Shown here in pieces: positions 24,400 through 34,763 of a DNA stretch of 64,000 bases. Every line of letters begins with the position of its first letter. The stretch's first letter is position 1. The DNA is from Plantibacter flavus. Its GTDB lineage: Bacteria > Actinomycetota > Actinomycetes > Actinomycetales > Microbacteriaceae. Under the pieces are notes generated by a model. That model made no database searches. It was not told the origin of the DNA and saw only the letters and a list, made by a program, of their open reading frames with translations. The position numbers and the translations under genes are program-made. The stretch spans positions 248,001 to 312,000 of the forward strand of contig NZ_FXAP01000003.1 in the NCBI RefSeq assembly GCF_900177615.1. The letters run 5' to 3'.

Positions 24400-25074
24400 C
24401 TAGCTCGCCGGGACCGCGACGACCACCTTCGCGGCGCGCAGCAGGGTGGAGCCCAGGTGGTACCCGGTCTCCACGACGTCGAGGACGGTCTCGCCCTCGG
24501 CGCCCGGCGTGGGCTGCTGGAAGATGGCCTCGTGCACGTTGGGGTCGAAGGTCTCGCCGACCGCTCCGAACGGCTTCAGCCCGAGCTTCTCGGCAGCACC
24601 GCGGAGCTTGGCCGCGATCTGCGTGAAGGGGGCGTCGCCCTCGAGGTCGCCGTGCTTGTCAGCGCGATCGAGGTCGTCGAGCACCGGGAGCAGGACCTTG
24701 GCGACCTCGCCGGTGGTGCGCTCGCGCTCCACCTCGCGGCCGGCCTCGGTGCGCTTCCGGTAGTTCGCGTACTCGGCCGTGACGCGCTGCAGGTCGCCGA
24801 GGCGTTCTGCAGCGAGCTGCTCGGCCGGGGAGAGGTCGCCGCCCTGCACGGGCTCCTCGGGAGCCGCGTTGAGGATGTCCTCGACGGTCAGCTCGTCGTC
24901 GGCGACCGGTGCGTCGGCGTCGGCGGATTCGGCAGGTGCGCCCGAGGGGGCCGACGCGTCGGCGTCAGCCCCCTCGGTGCCAGGCTGACGAACCTCGCCG
25001 GTCTCCGGGTCGATCCGTCGCTTGTCACGAATGATGGGATCGTCCTGGTTCTGGTTCTGGTTCTCGTCAGTCAT
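24400..25074 (-). CDS. grpE: GrpE nucleotide exchange factor
   Basis: A 224-residue partner of DnaK that exchanges ADP for ATP. An acidic, Ala/Asp-rich N-terminal region (about 1-85, with DADASAPSGAPAESADADAP) precedes the long helix LGDLQRVTAEYANYRKRTEAGREVERERT and the head domain GLKPFGAVGETFDPNVHEAIFQ, LDVVETGYHLGSTLLRAAKVVVA. It sits 2 bases from the dnaK stop and 2 bases before dnaJ, so the operon is tightly packed. Confidence 0.95.
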   Translation of the reverse strand: MTDENQNQNQDDPIIRDKRRIDPETGEVRQPGTEGADADASAPSGAPAESADADAPVADDELTVEDILNAAPEEPVQGGDLSPAEQLAAERLGDLQRVTAEYANYRKRTEAGREVERERTTGEVAKVLLPVLDDLDRADKHGDLEGDAPFTQIAAKLRGAAEKLGLKPFGAVGETFDPNVHEAIFQQPTPGAEGETVLDVVETGYHLGSTLLRAAKVVVAVPAS

Positions 25075-25076
25075 GG

Positions 25077-26939
<1,863 letters not shown>

Positions 26940-27070
26940 GTGTTGGTTCTCCTTGTGTTGACTGCCGGTTCGGAACTCGTCGACTCGGGCGGCATGCTGT
27001 GGGCGTCCGGCCGACTCGACGAGCTCGGCACCGAGCTGGTTGATGGGGTGATGCTGGTGCGACGTCGAGA

Positions 27071-27091
27071 CTTGAGCCCCGATGACTCAAT
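27071..27091. promoter_or_regulatory. HAIR operator 1 of the dnaK operon
   Basis: CTTGAGC and ACTCAAT separated by 7 bases, one mismatch per arm from the HAIR consensus. Confidence 0.85.
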
Positions 27092-27122
27092 GCTACCGAG
27101 GCCCGGTTTCGACGTCAAGAAA

Positions 27123-27143
27123 GTTGAGTCCTCCTGGCTCAAC
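27123..27143. promoter_or_regulatory. HAIR operator 2 of the dnaK operon
   Basis: GTTGAGT and GCTCAAC separated by 7 bases. Its start is 52 bases, about five helical turns, from that of the first site, so HspR may bind both on one DNA face. It also lies about 80 bases upstream of the divergent lipoprotein gene. Confidence 0.82.
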
Positions 27144-27210
27144 TCCCAGCGGATGGCCAGTTTGCGCGTTCCCCGTGCTACCCCCGATCCGCCGAGCTCG
27201 GCGCGACTCC

Positions 27211-27216
27211 TAGGCT
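27211..27216 (+). promoter_or_regulatory. -10 element of the 185-residue lipoprotein gene
   Basis: TAGGCT with six bases (TGGAGG) to the ATG at 27223. GGAGG directly touches the start codon and is too close to act as a normal ribosome site. Confidence 0.5.
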
Positions 27217-27222
27217 TGGAGG

Positions 27223-27780
27223 ATGTCCCATCGCCTCTCCCCTCGTCTCCTGACCGCCCTCATGGCAACGATCGGAGCCCTCACCCTCGCCGGGTGCGGA
27301 TCCGGAGCCCCGACGTCGAGCTCCACGACCGTGAGCACTCCGAGCGCCACCCCCACCTCGACGCCCTCCGCCGAGGCGACCGAGACGGCCACAGCTGCGA
27401 CGTGCGACACGATCCTCACTGAGCAGGGATACGCGGACCTCGCGCAGACCCAGATGGAACCGCGGGCGTACCAGGTCACACGGACTGACCTGACGTTCCT
27501 CGTCGACGCCGGTGGTGTCGCGTGCACCTGGATGAAGCCGCAGACCGACATCTCGGCGACGGTCGCGCAGGCACCGTTCGACGAGACGGCCTGGGCTGCC
27601 AAGCAGGCCGAACTCGAGGCCGCCGGATTCGTCGCGAGCGACGAGTCCGGACTCCCGTTCCTCGTCGAGCCGACCGACCCGGGCGGCAACCTCTCCGGTG
27701 GCTTCGTGTGGCAGGACGGGCAACTCTTCTACGTGAGCGCGCCGAGCCTGCTGGATTCGGTGCAAGGACTTCAGGAGTAG
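27223..27780 (+). CDS. Lipoprotein, unknown function
   Basis: A 185-residue lipoprotein with lipobox LAGC (Cys25), followed by a Ser/Thr/Pro tether (about 27-62) and a compact domain with two Cys (CDTILTEQGYADL and GGVACTWMKPQTD) that may form a disulfide. This arrangement resembles small actinobacterial surface lipoproteins of unknown role. It is divergent from dnaK, and the nearer HAIR site is about 80 bases away, so weak heat-shock control is possible but untested. Confidence 0.72.
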   Translation: MSHRLSPRLLTALMATIGALTLAGCGSGAPTSSSTTVSTPSATPTSTPSAEATETATAATCDTILTEQGYADLAQTQMEPRAYQVTRTDLTFLVDAGGVACTWMKPQTDISATVAQAPFDETAWAAKQAELEAAGFVASDESGLPFLVEPTDPGGNLSGGFVWQDGQLFYVSAPSLLDSVQGLQE

Positions 27781-27798
27781 GAACTCTCCGGCGCTCCG

Positions 27799-27822
27799 GT
27801 CACCGAGCCTGTCGAGGTGCCC
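27799..27822. repeat. REP-like motif, degenerate copy
   Basis: GGTCACCGAGCCTGTCGAGG resembles GGTCCCTGAGCCCGTCGAAG at 43883. Motifs of the CCCTTCGACAGGCTCAGGG type recur in many high-GC bacteria. Confidence 0.5.
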
Positions 27823-27834
27823 GCGCACAGACGA

Positions 27835-27874
27835 CGACAGGCCCAGGGCCGGAGGTCCGGTCCTGGGCCTGTCG
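27835..27874. terminator. Bidirectional hairpin terminator
   Basis: CGACAGGCCCAGG and CCTGGGCCTGTCG form a 13-bp perfect outer stem, extended inward with one mismatch, between convergent genes ending at 27780 and 27890. Confidence 0.8.
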
Positions 27875-27889
27875 CCGGGGGGGCTCTGC

Positions 27890-30472
27890 CTAGGCGGCTT
27901 CCGCCACCACCACGGAGCGCTCGGTGACGACGATCTTCCCGCCGACCGCGTCGACGTGCACGGTCGAGCCGTCGCCGACCCCGCCGCCCACGACGAGCTC
28001 GGCGATGCGGTCGTCGACCTCACGCTGGATGAGGCGACGCAGGGGGCGCGCGCCGTACTCCGGCTCGTAGCCGAGCTCCGCGAGGAGCGCGAGCGCTTCC
28101 GGCGTCGTCTCGAGGGACGCACCGCGTGCGGCCAACCGTTCGGTCGTGCGGCCGAGCATCAGTCCGACGATCTCCTGCAGCTGCTGCTGGTCGAGCTTGC
28201 GGAAGAGGACGATCTCATCGATGCGGTTGAGGAACTCCGGACGCATCGCCTCGCGCAGCTTGCCCATGACCCGGGCACGCAGCGCCTCCTCGGAGCCGAA
28301 GCCCGTGGGGTCGTCGGCGCCACCGGCCACGAAGCCCATCGCACCGGACCGAGAGGCCAGGAACTCGGAGCCGAGGTTCGAGGTCATGACGACGACCGTG
28401 TTGCGGAAGTTGATCGTCCGCCCCTGACCGTCGGTCAGGCGACCGTCGTCGAGGACCTGCAGGAGCAGGTTGAAGACGTCCGGGTGCGCCTTCTCGATCT
28501 CGTCGAACAGCACGATCGAGTACGGGTTGCGCCGCACGCGCTCAGTGAGCTGGCCCGCCTCGTCGAACCCGACGTACCCGGGAGGGGCACCGACGAGTCG
28601 CGACACCGTGTGGCGTTCGCCGAACTCGCTCATGTCGAAGCGGATCACCGAGCGCTCGTCAGCGAAGAGGGATCCGGCGAGCGCCTTCGCGAGCTCCGTC
28701 TTACCCACGCCGGTGGGACCGAGGAACAGGAAGCTGCCGACGGGTCGGTTCGCATCCCCCATGCCCGTGCGGTTGCGACGGACGGCCTTCGACACCGCGG
28801 TCACGGCGTCGTGCTGGCCGACGACGCGAGCGTGCAGTTCGGCCTCGAGGCCGGCGAGACGTTCCCGCTCACCCTCCGTGAGCCGACTGACCGGGATACC
28901 GGTGGCACGGGACACGACGCCGGCGATCTGGGCCTCGTCGACGACCGCGTCACGGTCGGTGCGGGCACCGGGTCCGTTGGAGGCGGCGTCGAGCTTCGCC
29001 TGCACGGCGGTGATCTCGTCGCGGATGCGCGAGGCCTCCTCGTAGTGCTCGGCCGACACGGCCGCGTTCTTCGACCCCTCGAGTGTCGCGAGCTCCTCGA
29101 CGAGGGCACTCACGTCGACCGCGTTCCCGAGCCGCAACCGCAGCCGGGCTCCGGCCTGGTCGACGAGGTCGATGGCCTTGTCGGGCAGGACACGGTCGGG
29201 CAGGTAGCGGGCCGAGAGCTCGACGGCGGCGCGGAGGGCGTCGTCGGTGAAGCGGACGTCGTGGTGCTCCTCGTACGCCGGACGGAGACCGTCGAGGATG
29301 AGGACGGCATCCTCGATCGACGGCTCGCCGACACGCACGGGCTGGAAGCGGCGTTCGAGTGCCGGGTCCTTCTCGATCCCGCGGTACTCACGGAGCGTGG
29401 TCGCACCGATGAGGTGCAGCTCACCGCGCGCGAGACGCGGCTTGAGCATGTTCCCGGCGTCCATGCCGCCCTCGCCGGAACCTCCGGCGCCGACGACGGT
29501 GTGGACCTCGTCGATGAAGACGATCAGCTCGGAGCGGTTGGCTGCGATCTCGTCGAGCAGGCCGGTGAGGCGCTCCTCGAAGTCGCCGCGGTATCGGGTT
29601 CCGGCGACCATGGCCGGCAGGTCGAGCGAGACGACGCGCTTGCCGCGTAGCTGCTCCGGGACGCCGCCGTCGACGATCGCCTGGGCGAGCCCCTCGACGA
29701 CCGCGGTCTTGCCGACGCCGGCCTCGCCGACGAGCACGGGGTTGTTCTTGGTGCGGCGGGAGAGGATCTCGATGGTCTGCTCGATCTCCTCGGAACGTCC
29801 GATGACGGGGTCGAGCGATCCACCTGCGGCGAGCGCCGTGAGGTCGGTGCCGAAGCGGTCGAGCATCGGGGTGTCCGAGTCGAGGTCGTCTGCATCGCGG
29901 TCGTCCTGATCGTCGGTGGCGACGCCGGGGTCGCCGACGGTCTGGCGCATGCCCTGGGTCAGCGCCTCCCCCGTGACGCCGGCGCGGGCGAGGACCTCAC
30001 CGGCGGGCGAGTCCTGGTTGATGACGAGCGCGAAGAAGAGGTGCTCGGGGTCGACGTACGTCGATCCGGCGGCGCGGGCCACCTGGTAGGCGTGGAACAG
30101 CGCGCGCTGGGCCGACGGCGTGATGGCCGGGTCCTTGACGCTCGGCGAGGACGCCTGCGGCAGGCGCTGCTCGGCGGCCTTGGCGATGGCCTTCGGGTCG
30201 ACGCCGAGGCGCGCGACGGCGTCCTTGGCGGGCTCCTCACTCACGATGACCCGCAGGATGTGCAGCGCGTCGAGCTCGTTCTGGCCGCGCTCGAGCGCGA
30301 ACCGGCCGGCGCGCTGCAGGATCTCCTGCGTCCGAGCGGTGAGGAAGCGGCTGAGGTCGATGGTCCGCGCCGAACGCGCCCGCTCGCCCTCGAGGTATCG
30401 GGCGAGGAAGTCGTCGAACGACGACGATCCGCCGTCTGCTGCTGCGCCGCCCTGGGTGAAGTCTTCGGGCAC
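27890..30472 (-). CDS. Heat-shock Hsp100 ATPase, ClpC/ClpA-like unfoldase
   Basis: An 860-residue two-ring AAA+ ATPase. A substrate-binding N-domain (about 30-165, two helical repeats) is preceded by a Gly/Ser-rich leader. D1 has Walker A GEAGVGKT and [15 protein letters not shown]; the middle is short (about 55 residues, [19 protein letters not shown]) as in ClpC and unlike the long coiled coil of ClpB; D2 has [14 protein letters not shown] and [30 protein letters not shown] in D2 occupies the place of the [LIV]GF loop by which ClpA/C/X dock on ClpP. Start GTG with AGGAGG; a HAIR operator lies upstream, so it is an HspR target. A paralogue of the housekeeping ClpC is the likeliest identity. 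Confidence 0.85.
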   Translation of the reverse strand: MPEDFTQGGAAADGGSSSFDDFLARYLEGERARSARTIDLSRFLTARTQEILQRAGRFALERGQNELDALHILRVIVSEEPAKDAVARLGVDPKAIAKAAEQRLPQASSPSVKDPAITPSAQRALFHAYQVARAAGSTYVDPEHLFFALVINQDSPAGEVLARAGVTGEALTQGMRQTVGDPGVATDDQDDRDADDLDSDTPMLDRFGTDLTALAAGGSLDPVIGRSEEIEQTIEILSRRTKNNPVLVGEAGVGKTAVVEGLAQAIVDGGVPEQLRGKRVVSLDLPAMVAGTRYRGDFEERLTGLLDEIAANRSELIVFIDEVHTVVGAGGSGEGGMDAGNMLKPRLARGELHLIGATTLREYRGIEKDPALERRFQPVRVGEPSIEDAVLILDGLRPAYEEHHDVRFTDDALRAAVELSARYLPDRVLPDKAIDLVDQAGARLRLRLGNAVDVSALVEELATLEGSKNAAVSAEHYEEASRIRDEITAVQAKLDAASNGPGARTDRDAVVDEAQIAGVVSRATGIPVSRLTEGERERLAGLEAELHARVVGQHDAVTAVSKAVRRNRTGMGDANRPVGSFLFLGPTGVGKTELAKALAGSLFADERSVIRFDMSEFGERHTVSRLVGAPPGYVGFDEAGQLTERVRRNPYSIVLFDEIEKAHPDVFNLLLQVLDDGRLTDGQGRTINFRNTVVVMTSNLGSEFLASRSGAMGFVAGGADDPTGFGSEEALRARVMGKLREAMRPEFLNRIDEIVLFRKLDQQQLQEIVGLMLGRTTERLAARGASLETTPEALALLAELGYEPEYGARPLRRLIQREVDDRIAELVVGGGVGDGSTVHVDAVGGKIVVTERSVVVAEAA

Positions 30473-30492
30473 GTGAACCTCCTGGATTCAAA

Positions 30493-30513
30493 CTTGAGTG
30501 TCGTACGCTCAAG
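30493..30513. promoter_or_regulatory. HAIR operator of the second Hsp100 gene
   Basis: CTTGAGT and GCTCAAG separated by 7 bases, 20 bases upstream of the GTG at 30472. Confidence 0.9.
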
Positions 30514-30620
30514 TCCAACGCGGGGTGCCCGAAGCTATTCCCGGCAACGATCCGCGTCCCAGCGAACCTTCAGCCATCGCGCTGCAGGACGCGCGCTACC
30601 GCCCGTTCACCACGCGGCAC

Positions 30621-30626
30621 TAGCCT
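30621..30626 (+). promoter_or_regulatory. -10 element of the MFS transporter gene
   Basis: TAGCCT with six bases to the ATG at 30633. Confidence 0.5.
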
Positions 30627-30632
30627 CAGTGC

Positions 30633-32099
30633 ATGAGCACGACTCCCCCAGGTGGCACCGACGACACCGGCCGGACAGGCGGGCACGGCGACGAGGCCCC
30701 TCGTCTCGGATCCCGGCCCCGCAACTTCCCGCCACCACCGCTCGTCACGCCCGACGCCGCAGCGGCCACCGTCGACCTCGACACCTCGCAGGTCGCCGCT
30801 GTGAAAGCGCAAGCGGGTCGTAAGGGTCGCATCTTCGCGTGGAGCCTGTGGGACTGGGGTTCGGCGTCGTTCAACGCCGTCGTCACCACCTTCGTGTTCA
30901 CCGTCTATCTGACCAGCGACTCCTTCGGCGAGGAGGCCGCCGTGTCGGCGTCGCTCGGGTGGGCGCTCGCCGCCGCCGGGCTGCTGATCGCGATCCTCGC
31001 GCCGGTCGTCGGCCAACGGTCGGACTCAGCCGGGCGACGGAAATTCTGGCTCGGCTTCAACACCTACGTCGTCGTCGCGATCACGGCGCTCCTCTTCTTC
31101 GTCGCCCCCGATCCGAACTTCCTCTGGCTTGGCCTCGTCCTCCTCGCGGTCGGCAACATCGTGTTCGAGTTCGCCGGCGTCAACTACAACGCGATGCTCG
31201 CCCAGGTGTCGACGCCCACCTCCATCGGCAAGGTCTCCGGTCTCGGCTGGGGCATGGGGTACATCGGCGGCATCGTGCTGCTGCTCATCGTGTACTTCGG
31301 CTTCATCTCCCCCGAAGTCGGACTCTTCGGCGTCACCGGCGAAGACGGCATGGACGTCCGCGTCGCGATGCTCGTCTCCGCGGCGTGGTTCGGGATCTTC
31401 GCCCTGCCCGTGCTGTTCGCGGTACCCGAGTACCACGCGCCACAGGCCGTCGCCCGGCCGCACGTCGGGTTCTTCGCCTCCTACGGCGTCCTCGCCAAGA
31501 GCATCGCGGAACTCTGGCGCGACAGCCGACAGACGCTCTACTTCCTGCTCGCGAGCGCCGTGTTCCGCGACGGGCTCGCCGGCGTCTTCACCTTCGGTGG
31601 CGTCCTGGCCGCGGGGACCTTCGGCTTCTCACCCGGCGAGGTGATCATCTTCGCGATCGCCGCCAACGTCGTCGCCGGGGTCGCGACGATCACGATCGGC
31701 CTGCTCGACGACAAGGTGGGGCCGAAACCCGTCATCGTCGCATCGCTCATCGGCCTCGTCATCGCGGGAAGCGCCGTGTTCCTCCTCCACGAGGGTGGCG
31801 CGACGATCTTCTGGATCTTCGGCCTCATGCTGTGCCTGTTCGTCGGCCCCGCCCAGTCGGCGAGCCGCTCGTTCCTGGCGCGCATCATCCCGGAGGGACG
31901 CGAAGGGGAGGTCTTCGGCCTCTACGCCACGACCGGCCGAGCCGTGTCATTCCTCGCGCCGACCGCCTTCGCACTGTTCGTCACGCTCGGCGGGGCGCAG
32001 TTCTGGGGGATCCTCGGGATCGTGCTCGTGCTGCTCATCGGCCTCGGACTACTGATCCCGGTGCACGCGAAGCAGGGGCGGCTCGCCTCACGGGTGTGA
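30633..32099 (+). CDS. MFS transporter of the UMF1/Atg22-like family
   Basis: A 488-residue membrane carrier with about twelve membrane segments after a 65-residue disordered, Pro/Gly-rich N-terminus. The first helix region FAWSLWDWGSASFNAVVTTFVFTVYL and GWALAAAGLLIAILAPVVGQRSDSAGRRK are characteristic of UMF1 proteins related to the vacuolar amino-acid effluxer Atg22. A second half begins at about residue 290 (LYFLLASAVFRDGLAGVFTFGGVLA). The substrate is unknown; amino-acid or peptide efflux is suggested only by the eukaryotic relatives. Confidence 0.82.
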   Translation: MSTTPPGGTDDTGRTGGHGDEAPRLGSRPRNFPPPPLVTPDAAAATVDLDTSQVAAVKAQAGRKGRIFAWSLWDWGSASFNAVVTTFVFTVYLTSDSFGEEAAVSASLGWALAAAGLLIAILAPVVGQRSDSAGRRKFWLGFNTYVVVAITALLFFVAPDPNFLWLGLVLLAVGNIVFEFAGVNYNAMLAQVSTPTSIGKVSGLGWGMGYIGGIVLLLIVYFGFISPEVGLFGVTGEDGMDVRVAMLVSAAWFGIFALPVLFAVPEYHAPQAVARPHVGFFASYGVLAKSIAELWRDSRQTLYFLLASAVFRDGLAGVFTFGGVLAAGTFGFSPGEVIIFAIAANVVAGVATITIGLLDDKVGPKPVIVASLIGLVIAGSAVFLLHEGGATIFWIFGLMLCLFVGPAQSASRSFLARIIPEGREGEVFGLYATTGRAVSFLAPTAFALFVTLGGAQFWGILGIVLVLLIGLGLLIPVHAKQGRLASRV

Positions 32100-32137
32100 C
32101 ACGCGCCGCTACCGCTCCGGCCATCGGACTTTCCAGC

Positions 32138-32167
32138 TTGATTTCGTAATTACGATATTTGTACACT
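32138..32167 (+). promoter_or_regulatory. Promoter with palindromic operator in the spacer
   Basis: TTGATT (32138-32143) and TACACT (32162-32167) are 18 bases apart. The perfect 12-bp palindrome TCGTAATTACGA (32144-32155) fills the spacer just after the -35. The ATG at 32174 is six bases beyond the -10. The adjacent helix-turn-helix gene is the obvious candidate repressor. This AT-rich stretch stands out from its surroundings. Confidence 0.72.
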
Positions 32168-32173
32168 TGGGTC

Positions 32174-32752
32174 ATGACGACCATCGACCCCGGCGATCAC
32201 GAGGCGCGTCTCGCGCGCCTCGAAGCCGCCGTGTTCGCCCGACCGGCCGACGACGACACGACCACCGAGCGACCGGATGACGTTCCGTCCGCAGCCGCGG
32301 CGGGCGACGCCGACACCTTCTGGGCGCTCCGCGGGCTCCAACAACGCACGGCCGAGCTCGAGCATGGAGCGGTCCTCTTCACCGGATCGGTCGTCGCCGG
32401 CGGCGGACCCGTGCAGTGGCAGTACGCCAGAGCGACCGACGACCTCCTCGCGCTCGGCGACGACCCCGACGCCGCGGAATCAGCAGGCTCCGGTCCACTC
32501 GCGACCGCGGCATCGCGGCTCGCGGCCATCGGCTCCCCCGTCCGGCTGCAGCTGCTCCTGGCCGTCGCCAACGGCACCTCCGCACTCGCGGACCTCGGCG
32601 AACTCGACGGCATCGGGACGACCGGCCAGGTCTACCACCACGTCCGGGTCCTGACGGCCGCCGGCTGGCTGCAACCCGCCGGCCGCGGACGGGTCGCGGT
32701 CCCACCCATGCGACTCGTCCCGCTGCTCGTCGCCGTCGCCGCCATGGAATGA
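32174..32752 (+). CDS. ArsR-like winged-helix transcriptional regulator
   Basis: A 192-residue DNA-binding protein. The C-terminal 90 residues have ArsR/helix-turn-helix character: ASRLAAIGSPVRLQLLLAVANG, LADLGELDGIGTTGQVYHHVRVLTAAGWL (recognition helix) and GRGRVAVPP (wing). The N-terminal half, with an acidic linker and WALRGLQQRTAELEHGAVLFTGSV, is not a known ligand domain to me. It precedes a serine hydrolase gene by 25 bases and a membrane protein, and likely controls all three from the palindrome in its promoter. An upstream in-frame ATG at 32159 would lie inside the promoter. Confidence 0.8.
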   Translation: MTTIDPGDHEARLARLEAAVFARPADDDTTTERPDDVPSAAAAGDADTFWALRGLQQRTAELEHGAVLFTGSVVAGGGPVQWQYARATDDLLALGDDPDAAESAGSGPLATAASRLAAIGSPVRLQLLLAVANGTSALADLGELDGIGTTGQVYHHVRVLTAAGWLQPAGRGRVAVPPMRLVPLLVAVAAME

Positions 32753-32777
32753 CCACCGACCCCAGGAAGGACCCCGC

Positions 32778-33875
32778 ATGACCGCCACACCACGCAGCAC
32801 GTCCCGACCCAGACGGGTCTGGGTCATCGCCGCCGTCAGCACCGCTGTCGCCCTCGCGGTCGGGCTCGCCTTCCGGCCAGGGCCCTCGACGCTTCCCCCC
32901 GAGGCCACCGGCGACACCGAACTCGCGGCGACCGTCCGCGAGCTCGCAGGCCCCGACCGCAAGGCCCTGCTGGCCGTCGTCGTCACCCCGGACGGCACCC
33001 GCACCGCGACGATCGGTGCCCAGCCGGACACCCGGTTCGAGATCGGATCGGTGAGCAAGGCCTTCACGGGACTGTTGCTCGCCGACGCGATCGAGCGCGG
33101 CGAGGTCACCCCGGACACCAGGCTCGGTGAGCTCCTCGAACTGGACGACGCGCCCGCAGCGGACGTCACCCTCGAGCAGCTCGCCACCCACACCTCCGGC
33201 CTGCCCCGGCTGCCGATCGACCTCTCGACGATCCTCTCCTCGACGTGGTTCGCGCTCACGACGGCGAACCCGTACGGCGAAGACCTCGACCAGCTGCTCG
33301 AAGAGGCGCGGTCCGCGTCCCTCGACACCCCGAAGGGCACCTACTCCAACCTCGGCTTCGAACTCCTCGGTGCCGCCCTCGGATCGGCCGCCGGCACCAA
33401 CTACGCCGACCTCCTCGAGGAGCGGATCACCGGTCCGATGGGGCTCGACTCGACCGCCCCCGTGAGCGATGCGGCCGACCTCGGCGACCGCGACCTCCTC
33501 GGCGAGACCGCCGGCGGACGGACCGCCGCCGCATGGACCGGCGCGGCGATCGGGCCCGCCGGTGGCATCCGCTCGGACACGGAGGATCTCGCCCGCTTCG
33601 CGGAACGACTGGCCGACGGCAGCGCGCCGGGCATCGAGGCACTCGCCCCACAGGCGGCGTTCGGCGATCGCGAGATCGGCTGGGCCTGGATCACCGATCG
33701 GAAGGCGATCGACGGTGAGGACCTCGTCTGGCACAACGGCGCCACGGGCGGGTTCGCGTCCTTCGTCGGCGTCGTCCCGGCGACCGGCACCACGGTGGTC
33801 CTCGTCTCAGCGACCCAGGAGTCGGTCGATGCGGCCGGCGTCGCCCTCCTCGAGCAGATCGGAGCAGCACGATGA
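32778..33875 (+). CDS. Membrane-anchored serine hydrolase of the class C beta-lactamase fold
   Basis: A 365-residue protein with an N-terminal membrane segment (VWVIAAVSTAVALAVGLAF, about 14-32) that exports and probably anchors it. It has the three motifs of the beta-lactamase/DD-peptidase fold: S-x-x-K as SVSK (Ser91, Lys94), Y-S-N (189-191) and HNG (319-321) in place of KTG. HxG is typical of class C-like esterases and D-amino peptidases, so beta-lactamase activity should not be assumed; peptide or ester hydrolysis outside the cell is likely. It is the middle gene of a three-gene unit and overlaps the next by 4 bases. Confidence 0.85.
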   Translation: MTATPRSTSRPRRVWVIAAVSTAVALAVGLAFRPGPSTLPPEATGDTELAATVRELAGPDRKALLAVVVTPDGTRTATIGAQPDTRFEIGSVSKAFTGLLLADAIERGEVTPDTRLGELLELDDAPAADVTLEQLATHTSGLPRLPIDLSTILSSTWFALTTANPYGEDLDQLLEEARSASLDTPKGTYSNLGFELLGAALGSAAGTNYADLLEERITGPMGLDSTAPVSDAADLGDRDLLGETAGGRTAAAWTGAAIGPAGGIRSDTEDLARFAERLADGSAPGIEALAPQAAFGDREIGWAWITDRKAIDGEDLVWHNGATGGFASFVGVVPATGTTVVLVSATQESVDAAGVALLEQIGAAR

Positions 33876-34282
33876 TCGAGATCCTGATCCCCGCCGTCGT
33901 CGCCCTCGTCGTCGCGTGGGTCCTCGCCCTCCAGGTCGTCCACGCGTGGAGTACGGGGCGCTGGACGGCGACCGAGCGCTACCGACTGGTCGTCGACGCG
34001 GTCGACAGCATCGCGATCCTGGCCCTCGTCCGCGCACTCGCCTCGCCCGTCGGCGTCTGGTCCTGGGCGTGGGTCCTCGCCGTCGCGATCGTCGGCTTCG
34101 GACTCGCCGGAGCAGCCCTGCGCTGGCACTCACTCCCCTGGCACGCACCCAAGCCGAAGCGCTCACTCGACGAGCATGGGGCGACGGTCGAGACCGTGGT
34201 CGAACCCCGCACCCGCGGTCGGCAGGTCCTGTCGGGGATCTACGCCGTCGTCGGTGCCGCGATCGTCGCGCTCTGCTGGTGA
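33872..34282 (+). CDS. Small membrane protein of the serine hydrolase operon
   Basis: A 136-residue protein with three hydrophobic segments: ILIPAVVALVVAWVLALQVV near the start, WSWAWVLAVAIVGFGLAGAAL in the middle and LSGIYAVVGAAIVALCW at the end, with a weaker one at VDSIAILALVRALAS. A charged loop (PKPKRSLDEHGATVETVVEPRTRGR) lies before the last. Its ATG overlaps the hydrolase stop, so the two are coupled and may form a complex. No family was recognised. Confidence 0.7.
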   Translation: MIEILIPAVVALVVAWVLALQVVHAWSTGRWTATERYRLVVDAVDSIAILALVRALASPVGVWSWAWVLAVAIVGFGLAGAALRWHSLPWHAPKPKRSLDEHGATVETVVEPRTRGRQVLSGIYAVVGAAIVALCW

Positions 34283-34303
34283 AGGCCGCAGACCACGGGC
34301 GGG

Positions 34304-34720
34304 TCAGGCGCCCGGGAGCACGAGCCCCTTCCGCAGGGTGACGTTCCCGTACTTCCTGGTCTCGCCCGTGCGGATGATGAGGAACGCCGTGGCGGCCTCG
34401 TCGTAGTAGGCGAACCGGTCGACGAAGCGCACGGCGTCCTCGGTCGTGCCGGCGGCGGCGATGAGTTCACGCTGGACATCGAGCACCGTACCGTCGGCAC
34501 TCGTCATGAGGTCGAGCACGGGCTCGTCGTCGAGCGGGATCACCGTGCGCACCGCTCGGAGGACCTCCGGTGTCGACAGTGTCGGCAGCACGACGACGCG
34601 TTCGCCGAGCCGGGCGGCCGGGAAGTGCGCGTCGGCGATCACCACCGCGTCCGAATGTCCCATCGCGTCCAGGTGCAGCAGCAGTTCGCCGCTCAGCACC
34701 GGGTCGATCCCTGTCAGCAT
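34304..34720 (-). CDS. fucU: L-fucose mutarotase (RbsD/FucU family)
   Basis: A 138-residue enzyme that interconverts alpha- and beta-L-fucose. The family signature LLLHLDAMGHSDAVVIADAHFPA (with the catalytic-region His) opens the protein, and RFAYYDEAATAFLIIRTGETRKYGNVTLRKG closes it, matching FucU rather than RbsD. The ribosome site is GGAGG. It is the last gene of the minus arm of the fucose locus, after dehydratase, dehydrogenase and lactonase. Pairing with an L-fucose dehydrogenase, which uses one anomer, makes its role clear. Confidence 0.88.
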   Translation of the reverse strand: MLTGIDPVLSGELLLHLDAMGHSDAVVIADAHFPAARLGERVVVLPTLSTPEVLRAVRTVIPLDDEPVLDLMTSADGTVLDVQRELIAAAGTTEDAVRFVDRFAYYDEAATAFLIIRTGETRKYGNVTLRKGLVLPGA

Positions 34721-34763
34721 GGTGACCTCCTCGTCATGGTTCCGTGTCCATCCGTCTGCCCGA

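Noticed and set aside
32778-33875. Antibiotic-resistance beta-lactamase
   Set aside because: HNG replaces the KTG motif and the protein appears membrane-anchored, so a peptidase or esterase role is at least as likely.
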